Of a DNA stretch of 20,952 nt, positions 6,313 through 12,301 are shown in pieces. Under the pieces are notes generated by a model, which was not told the DNA's origin, did no database searches, and worked only from the letters and a program-made list of their open reading frames with translations. The position numbers and the translations under genes are program-made. How positions within the stretch are numbered: position 1 is the stretch's first letter; each line of letters opens with the position of its first letter. This stretch comes from a virus. The stretch spans positions 1-20,952 of IMG/VR virus record IMGVR_UViG_3300025164_000687. One strand, written 5' to 3'.

Positions 6313-7153
6313 TCTTTATAAGAATCCAGATATATTCTTATTCAAAGAGGTTTGGGCAGATGAGAAATGCCACGGAACAAGTCAAAATATTAGCTATAAA
6401 AATAATCAACTTTCATTTTTCGCCGGCGGGGAAAAGCATGAAAATTTTGTAAATTTATTTAATCAGGAACAATTGCTGGAAGCTTTTAATAAGCTAGGCC
6501 ATCAAGAAATTACTGTTTACGGAGAAGGAGCGGGCGGCAGGCAGCAAGGGATGAAAGATACCTACGGAAGTAAACTAATATTTGTGGCATTTGATGTAAA
6601 AATTGGGGACTGTTGGTTAAATCGCCCGAATGCTGAAGAAGTTGTTAATGTTTTAGGTTTGCAATTTATACCCTATGTAAAATGTTCCACAGATATCACG
6701 GAACTAGATAGAGAAAGAGATGCCCCATCAGTATTAGCAAAAAGAGTGGGGATAACTGAAGATAAACCGAGAGAAGGAATTGTTATAAGACCTCTAATAG
6801 AACTTAGAAAAAATAATGGGGAAAGGATTATTGCTAAACACAAAGGGGAAAAGTTTAGAGAAACAAAATCCCCTAGGCCAGTAGATATGGATAGATTTAA
6901 AGTATTAGAAGATGCACAAAAGATTGCTGAAGAGTGGGTAACACCTGCACGATTAAAGAACATACTTAGCCATTTCCCAGAAGATATCGATATTAAAAGT
7001 ACAGGAACTATTATTAAGACGATGGTTGAAGATGTGAAGAGAGAAGCAGGAACTGAAATAGTATTTTCCGGTGATGCTGAAAAAGCTATTTCTAAATCCG
7101 CGGCATTACTTTTCAAAAAGCACCTTCAATCTAAAATAGGGAGTATAATCTAA
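6290..7153 (+). CDS. RNA ligase (nucleotidyltransferase superfamily)
   Basis: 287 residues; GGAGG (6281-6285) sits 4 bases before the ATG. The covalent nucleotidyl transfer motifs are in order: motif I EKCHGTS with the adenylated lysine K26; motif III VYGEGAGG (77-83); IIIa FVAFDVKIG (98-106); motif IV EGIVIRP (162-168); motif V IIAKHKG (180-186). Such enzymes adenylate themselves with ATP and join RNA ends. The arrangement resembles the Rnl2/DRB0094-like ligases. Motif I reads K-C-H-G, where K-x-D-G or K-x-H-G is usual. The C-terminal ~90 residues are helical and of unknown role. No polynucleotide kinase is adjacent, so the substrate may already have 5'-phosphate ends. Probably repairs tRNA or other RNA cut by host defences. 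Confidence 0.85.
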   Translation: MSYLKILNLYKNPDIFLFKEVWADEKCHGTSQNISYKNNQLSFFAGGEKHENFVNLFNQEQLLEAFNKLGHQEITVYGEGAGGRQQGMKDTYGSKLIFVAFDVKIGDCWLNRPNAEEVVNVLGLQFIPYVKCSTDITELDRERDAPSVLAKRVGITEDKPREGIVIRPLIELRKNNGERIIAKHKGEKFRETKSPRPVDMDRFKVLEDAQKIAEEWVTPARLKNILSHFPEDIDIKSTGTIIKTMVEDVKREAGTEIVFSGDAEKAISKSAALLFKKHLQSKIGSII

Positions 7154-7374
7154 TGAAGTGGCGATACGATTGCGGGGATTATATAACCAGACGTAATAAA
7201 ATTGGCGGGAGGGGGGGAATTGGCGGGATGATTTCTTGGGAAGCAAACTCACTATATTATAAAGCATATGTGTGGGATGGGGGATTTTCAAAGACGTTCC
7301 GCACCAAATATGTGAATGTAGAAACTGCTAAAAAAGCGATTGAAAAGTGGTTGAAGAATAGAAGGGATGAATAA
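7153..7374 (+). CDS. hypothetical glycine-rich small protein
   Basis: 73 residues; start overlaps the ligase stop (TAATG) and GGGAG lies upstream. The N-terminus is basic with a glycine stretch (IGGRGGIGGM), followed by strands with aromatic residues and a C-terminal lysine-rich helix (ETAKKAIEKWLKNRRDE). The glycine stretch is coded by G-tracts that fit a quadruplex pattern (7207-7227). No family recognised. Confidence 0.62.
   Translation: MKWRYDCGDYITRRNKIGGRGGIGGMISWEANSLYYKAYVWDGGFSKTFRTKYVNVETAKKAIEKWLKNRRDE
7207..7227 (+). other. putative G-quadruplex motif on the coding strand
   Basis: GGG (7207-7209), one A, seven G (7211-7217), AATTGGC, GGG (7225-7227). This satisfies four G3 tracts with loops of 1, 1 and 7 bases if the seven-G run is split. 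It lies 54-75 bases inside the 73-residue gene, so it would be present in the mRNA too. Very G-rich for such an AT-rich genome. Formation is not proven. Confidence 0.45.
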
Positions 7375-7955
7375 TGTCTGCAACAAACAGAGGAAGTATT
7401 CGTAGAAAAGACGATGACTACCAAACTCCACTGTGGGCAATAGAACTAATTGTTCAACGTTTCAATATGACTGGAAAAGTAATTCTAGAACCTGCTGTTG
7501 GAAGTGGGAATATTGTACAAGTTATTAAAAAGTATTATCCAAAGAATTATGGAATATACGGAGTAGACATTAATCAAGAATATATAACAAATGCTGTTGA
7601 GAATTTAAAAATTCTCGCGGAGTGTGGAGATTATATAACGCAGCCAAAATATGCGGATACAATTTGGCCCGATCCAGATATTATTATTACTAATCCGCCA
7701 TATTCTCTAGCACTAGACTTTATTACTAAAAGTTTAGAAATAGTAAAACCCGGCGGATTAGTAATCATGCTTTTGAGATTGTCTTTTCTCGAAAGTAAGA
7801 AGAGAAAAGAATTCCATCAATATAATCCAGTAGATTCAATCTATGTATTATCTGAAAGGCCATCATTCACAGGTGATGGAACAGATGCGTGTTCATACGC
7901 TTGGTTTGTCTGGAGACGAGGCAACAAAGAAGCAAAGAATATTTTCGTAGTATAG
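7374..7955 (+). CDS. DNA N6-adenine methyltransferase-like protein
   Basis: 193 residues; start overlaps the preceding stop (TAATG). N-terminal DDYQTPLWA (13-22) is typical of phage adenine methylases. Motif I is EPAVGSGN (39-46, S-adenosylmethionine), motif IV is TNPPY (106-110, catalytic), and the tail has DACSYAWFVW (171-180). The organisation is that of gamma-type amino-methyltransferases. It would methylate adenine in phage or host DNA; no cognate restriction enzyme is present, so it is an orphan methylase. It is the second methylase in this operon and is unlike the first in its catalytic motif. Confidence 0.8.
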   Translation: MSATNRGSIRRKDDDYQTPLWAIELIVQRFNMTGKVILEPAVGSGNIVQVIKKYYPKNYGIYGVDINQEYITNAVENLKILAECGDYITQPKYADTIWPDPDIIITNPPYSLALDFITKSLEIVKPGGLVIMLLRLSFLESKKRKEFHQYNPVDSIYVLSERPSFTGDGTDACSYAWFVWRRGNKEAKNIFVV

Positions 7956-7965
7956 GAGAATTTAA

Positions 7966-8373
7966 ATGAATTTGAACGAGACTATAAAAAAGATTAAAGA
8001 GTTGGATATTGAAAAGGAAAGCTTGTGTGCTAAATGTTCTTTTGAATATCCTTTGCCACAATCGCATTCATTCGATATTAATATAAGTTTAAAAAAATTA
8101 TATGCCGGCTATAGTGGTAAACAGGTTTTAGATTTTAGAGTAATAAGATATTTTCAATGCATCCCGGGAGGAAGTGAAGAAATTTCAATAGGTGATTTAG
8201 ATACAAGTGCGGTTAAAAAAGTATTAAAGATAAAGAAAGAAATGGAAGACTGGGCGGAAGGAAATAGAGAAAATCCGCCTAAAGGATATCGTACACTTGA
8301 AGATACATTAAGGAGTGTATCAGCTAATACGAAAAAATTTCGAAAAGAAATAGACGAGCTTACAAAATACTAG
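7966..8373 (+). CDS. hypothetical protein, last gene of early operon
   Basis: 135 residues; AGGAG (7954-7958) is 7 bases ahead of the ATG. N-terminal helix, then CAKC near residue 21, a strand-rich middle (FDFRV-like: LDFRVIRYFQCIPGG) and a basic helical tail. Only one CxxC, so zinc binding is uncertain. Function unknown. Its stop codon overlaps that of the convergent minus-strand gene. Confidence 0.62.
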   Translation: MNLNETIKKIKELDIEKESLCAKCSFEYPLPQSHSFDINISLKKLYAGYSGKQVLDFRVIRYFQCIPGGSEEISIGDLDTSAVKKVLKIKKEMEDWAEGNRENPPKGYRTLEDTLRSVSANTKKFRKEIDELTKY

Positions 8374-8669
8374 TAATCAAATTTTTTATCGGGGTGAATT
8401 TCAAAATTAACTATTTGTTTATCAGGAGATACTACAAATCTAGCCAACCCTAGTTTTAATAGTTTTCTAAGAACCACCTCTATATTTTCCGCATCCATAT
8501 CCTGAAACTGCGGGTCAGTAGAAGCCATTTTCTTAGCTGTAATCTTCAACATGGCGTCTACTAATTCCTTCACATCTTTATCAAAGTCATCTTCCGGAAA
8601 ACCTATATAAAAAGGATTTCCGTCATTTTCTTCCGCTAGGCCGAATATTTTATCAGTATTTTTAATCAT
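8370..8669 (-). CDS. acidic hypothetical protein paired with the exported protease
   Basis: 99 residues; ATG directly abuts the protease stop (TAAATG) and AGGAG (8678-8682) lies 8 bases ahead, so the two genes are co-transcribed and probably coupled. Acidic N-terminus (GFPEDDFDKDVKE), two or three predicted amphipathic helices (ELVDAMLKITAKKM, VVLRKLLKLGLARFVV) and a strand at the end. No signal peptide, so it would stay in the cytoplasm while the protease is exported. A regulator or inhibitor is conceivable from the pairing but nothing in the sequence shows it. Confidence 0.62.
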   Translation of the reverse strand: MIKNTDKIFGLAEENDGNPFYIGFPEDDFDKDVKELVDAMLKITAKKMASTDPQFQDMDAENIEVVLRKLLKLGLARFVVSPDKQIVNFEIHPDKKFDY

Positions 8670-9446
8670 TTATTTAACTCCTAGTAACGGGACACTTTCT
8701 TCGATTCGAAGTATAAATTTTTGATTAATTTCTACAATCCATTTTTCAAGATTGGAGGAAGGAATAATAAATCCAATATGGGTGATAGCTTGACCTTTAT
8801 ATGTCCTAACCATATCTACTAATCCCACCAGTTTTCCACTTTTTGTCCACACACCGCCATCGGAGTCCCCAAAGAAAATATCAGCAGAGATTCTCCAGCA
8901 ATTTATTCCCATAATGCTCTGATCAATTTGTTGAATCATTCCAGCAGTTACTGTTGGATTTTCACCTGTTGGGCAACCAACTGCATAGCATTCATCTATT
9001 ACACTTATTTCATTTAAATCTGCAAATTCAGCAACCGGATAAACTTTTTCGGATTGAAGCTTAAGAGTAGCTAAATCTTGTTCCTTATTATACCAAAGTG
9101 TATATGCTATAAGTGTTTCCGAGATTACTATATTTCTACCATCGTATCGATAAGTAAATACAGTTACAGGGAGTATTTTTATAATAGTCATCCCATCTTT
9201 TTTTTCCGCAACCGCGGTATCATCTACTACATGATAATCTGTCCAGATATACGTTTCTACTTTTGAAGTAGCACTTTTGCTTTTTGAATATATAATTACA
9301 CCGCTCCCGGTGCCGCTATTTGTACTTATTTTAACAGTACACGGAATCATTTTTTCCCGTATAGCTTTTTTAGTGTCCTCATCTGAATAGCATAATGAAG
9401 ATACCGATATAAATACAGCGGCGGGAAGTAAAATAAAGCGATTCAT
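8670..9446 (-). CDS. exported trypsin/HtrA-like serine protease
   Basis: 258 residues from ATG 9446, chosen because GAGGAA (9453-9458) is 6 bases upstream and because it exposes a signal peptide; the longer reading from 9506 does not. Residues 1-21 are MNRF plus a hydrophobic run ending LCYS, a Sec-type signal; it is not a good lipobox. Chymotrypsin-fold triad: H72 in TDYHVVD, D124 in KEQDLATLKL, S195 in GDSDGGVW. The active-site motif is GDSDGG where GxSGG is usual. Two cysteines near 153 and 158 and others at 36 and 183 could form disulfides after export. No PDZ domain. Such proteases act in the periplasm, cell wall or medium. A phage copy on the opposite strand suggests a moron gene serving the infected or lysogenic host, or a lysis or exclusion factor. 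Confidence 0.82.
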   Translation of the reverse strand: MNRFILLPAAVFISVSSLCYSDEDTKKAIREKMIPCTVKISTNSGTGSGVIIYSKSKSATSKVETYIWTDYHVVDDTAVAEKKDGMTIIKILPVTVFTYRYDGRNIVISETLIAYTLWYNKEQDLATLKLQSEKVYPVAEFADLNEISVIDECYAVGCPTGENPTVTAGMIQQIDQSIMGINCWRISADIFFGDSDGGVWTKSGKLVGLVDMVRTYKGQAITHIGFIIPSSNLEKWIVEINQKFILRIEESVPLLGVK

Positions 9447-9489
9447 GGCTAGTTCCTCAATACGGTAAAAGCGAAAACTCCCACCCTTA

Positions 9490-9517
9490 ATAATAGAACA
9501 AAACAAATTATGATCAA
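9490..9517 (-). promoter_or_regulatory. predicted promoter of the protease cassette
   Basis: On the minus strand TTGATC (9512-9517, four of six -35 positions) is followed by 16 bases and TATTAT (9490-9495, five of six -10 positions). The predicted start is near 9483, about 37 bases upstream of the protease ATG and leaving room for the GAGGAA site. This would let the cassette be expressed independently of both plus-strand modules. Confidence 0.45.
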
Positions 9518-9523
9518 CGGCTA

Positions 9524-9551
9524 TTGGCAGTTATAGAGAATTGATTTTAGT
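9524..9551 (+). promoter_or_regulatory. weak candidate promoter toward the structural genes
   Basis: TTGGCA (9524-9529, five of six) and TTTAGT (9546-9551, four of six) with a 16-base spacer. A second weak candidate is TTGCCA (9694-9699) with TAAGAT (9716-9721). Neither is near consensus, and a phage-specific late promoter would not be visible this way. They are listed because the structural operon must be switched on from somewhere in this gap. Confidence 0.25.
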
Positions 9552-9575
9552 CGCAATATAGAAAAGAGTTATAGA
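9529..9575. repeat. short direct repeat AGTTATAGA
   Basis: AGTTATAGA occurs at 9529-9537 and again at 9567-9575, 38 bases apart, in the divergent intergenic region. It could be a pair of regulator sites or coincidence. Confidence 0.3.
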
Positions 9576-9617
9576 CTTTTGGATCCCCTTTCCCAAGCCT
9601 ACTAAAAACACTTTTCA

Positions 9618-9631
9618 TACAAAGCTTTGTA
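9618..9631. repeat. 14-bp perfect palindrome, operator candidate
   Basis: TACAAAGCTTTGTA is perfectly self-complementary and lies between the divergent protease and structural transcription units, where a dimeric repressor or activator might bind. One palindrome of this length is expected by chance in a window of this size, so the location carries the argument. Confidence 0.35.
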
Positions 9632-9651
9632 ATCCCACTCCCTGCAAGTAG

Positions 9652-10026
9652 ATGCTACTCAACAGTGTGAGTAAAAAATTCGGAATTTTTCCCTTGCCAA
9701 AATATAAGGACAGGTTAAGATTGGCTTTGGAGTATTGGATTCTCTTTCTGCAAAAAAATGCATCGATGGCAAAAACTAAAGAAAAAAGAAAGAAATTACT
9801 ACATCGAAGTGAGTTTATTAGCGATACAATGGAACTCGTGATCGATATGATCGATAGACTTGGTGATCTTACAGATGATAGTATAAGTCTTGGTAAAAGA
9901 CTTGATCCACTTGGCGGAAAGAAAGAATCAGATACTGAAAAATTACATATGGATTTTGACAGTGATATCAACGCAGCACTCGATGAGGCGGAAGAAATTT
10001 TGAATAGACTTGGAGCACTTCCATAA
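9652..10026 (+). CDS. small helical protein, first of structural module (start uncertain)
   Basis: Up to 124 residues from ATG 9652, which has no Shine-Dalgarno. Alternatives in frame are TTG 9721 behind AAGGACAGG (9706-9714), and ATG 9766, giving 86 residues. The part after 9766 is a lysine-rich start followed by amphipathic helices (FISDTMELVIDMIDRLGDLT). The C-terminus (FDSDINAALDEAEEILNRLG) resembles the ends of other genes in this block. No family recognised; it may be a structural, scaffold or packaging accessory protein. Confidence 0.58.
   Translation: MLLNSVSKKFGIFPLPKYKDRLRLALEYWILFLQKNASMAKTKEKRKKLLHRSEFISDTMELVIDMIDRLGDLTDDSISLGKRLDPLGGKKESDTEKLHMDFDSDINAALDEAEEILNRLGALP
9674..9690. 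repeat. 17-bp AT-rich palindrome
   Basis: AAAAATTCGGAATTTTT has 8-base arms around one G. The arms are too close for a good RNA hairpin, so a DNA-binding site is more likely than a terminator. It would lie inside the structural module's first gene if that gene begins at 9652, and upstream of it if the later ATG at 9766 is used. Confidence 0.35.
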
Positions 10027-10364
10027 TGAATATTAATAAGTTTGAAGCTTCTGTAGATTCTCTTAAAGGTTCTATTAACGGATTCAGAGCATCTCTTGTC
10101 AATTTTAAAAAATCCGCGGAAGATGTATTTTTACACATGAGTTCTGTAAGAGACTCTGTTATAAGTATTAAAACGGAAACAGCTTCACATCAGTTTTATG
10201 AAATAGAAGATTTGATGAATTTAACCGGAGAAATGTTTTACGACGCGGAATCAAATATCCGCGATATAGAAATAGTTAAAGATATTCTTTTAGAAGATTC
10301 CGATTTAATTCTAGACATTTTAGATGAGGTGGAAAGCCTAGGCGAAATATTTGCCGGAGAATAA
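10026..10364 (+). CDS. small helical protein with shared C-terminal motif
   Basis: 112 residues; the ATG overlaps the preceding stop (TAATG). Predicted to be nearly all helix, with a coiled-coil-like N-terminal half (KGSINGFRASLVNFKKSAED). The end, LLEDSDLILDILDEVESLG, is similar to the C-terminus of the previous gene. Function unknown. Confidence 0.62.
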   Translation: MNINKFEASVDSLKGSINGFRASLVNFKKSAEDVFLHMSSVRDSVISIKTETASHQFYEIEDLMNLTGEMFYDAESNIRDIEIVKDILLEDSDLILDILDEVESLGEIFAGE

Positions 10365-10367
10365 ATC

Positions 10368-10709
10368 GTGGCCGTAAAGGATTTATTAATAAAAGCTGTT
10401 AAGAAACTTCAATCAATTCAAGATCCGGAATCCACTTCAAAAATTCTCAAAGGTGTTTTGGATGTAGTAAAGATATTAAATAGAGCATTATTAAAAGCTG
10501 GCGGAAAAGAAGCAGAGCTAGGACAAAATATTATGGGAGCAGTAACAGATCTTAAGGGTTATACGATAAGTGCTGTGTATGAATTATCAGCAGACGGCTC
10601 TCAATGGAATACACGCATTACATACGACCCCGACAGATTAAAAAATACTGCTGAAAATATTGGAAGTATTATTCAAAAAGTAGATGACATCGGCTACGTT
10701 GGTCCATAA
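10368..10709 (+). CDS. small helical protein, GTG start
   Basis: 113 residues from GTG 10368, supported by GGAGA (10356-10360) 7 bases ahead. N-terminal helices (KDLLIKAVKKLQSIQDPE; LKGVLDVVKILNRALLK), then a more strand-like part (YTISAVYELSADGSQWNTRI). Unlike its neighbours it looks mixed alpha/beta. No family recognised. Confidence 0.62.
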   Translation: MAVKDLLIKAVKKLQSIQDPESTSKILKGVLDVVKILNRALLKAGGKEAELGQNIMGAVTDLKGYTISAVYELSADGSQWNTRITYDPDRLKNTAENIGSIIQKVDDIGYVGP

Positions 10710-10713
10710 ATAA

Positions 10714-10719
10714 GAGGAG
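10714..10719 (+). promoter_or_regulatory. Shine-Dalgarno deciding a GTG start
   Basis: GAGGAG lies 7 bases before GTG 10727 and fixes this GTG as the start of the 69-residue gene; no in-frame ATG is available near it. Confidence 0.6.
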
Positions 10720-10726
10720 TAATACT

Positions 10727-10936
10727 GTGGGAGATATTACAAGAGATGAAGTTGAACAAATAATAAAAGATAATATAAATAGGATCGAAGATATTTTAGA
10801 CGAAAAACAAAATTTGTATTTTAATGTTTTAAAAGACACCACTGTTGATGAATTGAAATCTTTTAATTCGGAGGAATTGTGGAATGCCATAATTCATTTG
10901 TTTGGTGTAAAAGATAGTCTTAAAAAATTAATTTAA
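10727..10936 (+). CDS. small helical protein, GTG start
   Basis: 69 residues, acidic, three predicted helices (RDEVEQIIKDNINRIEDILD; VDELKSFNSEELWNAIIHLF; KDSLKKLI). The C-terminal half, with SFNSEELWNAI, resembles the ISELKDVGEEELLHAIEKL stretch of the next gene: both read '[D/S]-E-L-K-[S/D]-x-x-x-E-E-L-x-[N/H]-A-I'. This suggests distant duplication. Function unknown. Confidence 0.6.
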   Translation: MGDITRDEVEQIIKDNINRIEDILDEKQNLYFNVLKDTTVDELKSFNSEELWNAIIHLFGVKDSLKKLI

Positions 10937-10950
10937 TATTTGGAATAAGC

Positions 10951-11481
10951 ATGAAATTTGATTCATCAGCACTGGGCGCGGAGTATTCTTTAGCATTAGC
11001 TGGTATAGGTTCAATAAGCGAATTAAAAGATGTCGGGGAAGAAGAATTATTACACGCGATAGAAAAGTTAACTGGAGCAGTTAATAGAAATGTAGAACTT
11101 TGGGATTTACTAAATGAAATAGGTAATTTACTAGATACAAAAAAAGAATTCAATAATTATCTAGAAGTTAATAGACAAGAAGCTGATTCAGTAGAAGGTG
11201 ATTTAACTGGACAAATAGACGATGGTGAGAGGCAAAAACTAAATAAAGCACTTTCACGAATGCGAGATGATAATTTAAGAACACAAAAGGAAGTAGATGT
11301 TATCGATTCTAAACTTGATGGAATGTATAATCAGATTAAAGAAAGATTTGACGAATATAAAATACCGCTGGGAAATACAATAGATGAATCTTTTATAGAA
11401 GATATAAAATTAAAATTAGATGAATTTGATTCAAATATTGAAAATCTTTTAAACGATGTAAGTGATATTCTTAATCCTTAA
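10951..11481 (+). CDS. helical/coiled-coil protein of structural module
   Basis: 176 residues, acidic, predicted helical throughout. The first 50 residues share the ELKDVGEEELLHAI pattern with the preceding small gene, followed by long charged helices (KLNKALSRMRDDNLRTQKEV) and an end (FDSNIENLLNDVSDILNP) similar to the C-termini of the genes at 9652 and 10026. An assembly or scaffolding role is conceivable because it lies just ahead of the terminase, but this is inference. Confidence 0.62.
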   Translation: MKFDSSALGAEYSLALAGIGSISELKDVGEEELLHAIEKLTGAVNRNVELWDLLNEIGNLLDTKKEFNNYLEVNRQEADSVEGDLTGQIDDGERQKLNKALSRMRDDNLRTQKEVDVIDSKLDGMYNQIKERFDEYKIPLGNTIDESFIEDIKLKLDEFDSNIENLLNDVSDILNP

Positions 11482-11497
11482 TCCTTAAAGTATAATT

Positions 11498-12046
11498 ATG
11501 TCTGAAGATTTTGATGGTTTGAGTCCAGATCCAGAAAATTCTAAAAATCCTCTGAATAAAATGTCTTTAGAGGAAAGAAGAGTTCTTGTATATAAATACT
11601 ATCTTCAGAACATACCGCAGGGAAAAATTGCAGAAATACTTAACGTTCATAGAAATACAATCGTACAAGATTTACGACATCTTAGAAAAGGTGGCGCGGA
11701 AGAAATAGTCGGGTTAAGGAAAAAAACCGACGAAGAGGTTGGAGATCATTTAAGTGTATTAAAACACGTAGAGGGTGAAGCACTTATACAATACGAATTA
11801 GCTGGAGACGATAAACCGCTAAAAAAAGGGTATCTTGAATTAGTGTTAAAATCCAGAATGGAAAGAATAGCCCTGGAGTTTAAATCCGGAATTATTCCTA
11901 TCGTGGACAAGAGAATTAGTACCGGGCAAACACCTGTTGATAAGGAATCAGACCTAGTAGACAATATGGTTGATATGAATAGAGATGATATCCTTAAGAT
12001 TCTGGACGAAGTAGAGACGAAGAACAAAAGGTCAAAGACGGGATAA
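11498..12046 (+). CDS. small terminase subunit-like protein
   Basis: 182 residues. An N-terminal HTH spans about 38-63 (IPQGKIAEILNVHRNTIVQD), preceded by a helix typical of small terminases; the rest is helical with an oligomerisation-type central part (EGEALIQYELAGDDKPLKK) and an acidic to basic tail. Small terminases bind the packaging site and present DNA to the large subunit. The assignment rests on the HTH, size and position one gene before the large terminase. No Shine-Dalgarno is visible before the ATG. It could instead be a regulator. Confidence 0.68.
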   Translation: MSEDFDGLSPDPENSKNPLNKMSLEERRVLVYKYYLQNIPQGKIAEILNVHRNTIVQDLRHLRKGGAEEIVGLRKKTDEEVGDHLSVLKHVEGEALIQYELAGDDKPLKKGYLELVLKSRMERIALEFKSGIIPIVDKRISTGQTPVDKESDLVDNMVDMNRDDILKILDEVETKNKRSKTG

Positions 12047-12052
12047 ATAGTT

Positions 12053-12301
12053 ATGACTTCTGTAGAACAAACTGATTTTCTTTACCAGTTATATCTAATG
12101 TACAGTACGGCAGTAAATGATATTAAAAAGTATTATGGAAAAGCTGGCGGGGAAAAATTACAAGAACTAGATGTGAAATATCAAGGTACAGTTACGGATT
12201 TTCTAAAAGATACAGAGATTATTTTAAAAGATTTAGAGCATATAAAAGATGTTGCATTGAAAATCTATCAAGATTCTTGTAAAGAAGTTTCAAAGAAATA
12301 A
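12053..12301 (+). CDS. hypothetical helical protein between terminase genes
   Basis: 82 residues; GGGAT lies upstream of the ATG and its stop overlaps the large terminase start (TAATG), so the two are probably translated together. Nearly all helical (FLYQLYLMYSTAVNDIKKYY; DTEIILKDLEHIKDVALKIY). It could be a terminase accessory or a virion component. No family recognised. Confidence 0.62.
   Translation: MTSVEQTDFLYQLYLMYSTAVNDIKKYYGKAGGEKLQELDVKYQGTVTDFLKDTEIILKDLEHIKDVALKIYQDSCKEVSKK

Noticed and set aside
6673-7116. A 147-residue minus-strand open frame opposite the RNA ligase gene
   Set aside because: A shadow of the ligase frame, which has intact catalytic motifs. The minus-strand product is low-complexity S/L/I-rich.
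9447-9506. 20-residue N-terminal extension of the exported protease
   Set aside because: It would bury the signal peptide and ignore the GAGGAA site. It also includes the predicted -10 region.
11491-11496. TATAAT just before the small terminase-like gene
   Set aside because: It is 1 base from the ATG, so a transcript from it would start inside the gene. No -35 box is present at the right distance.
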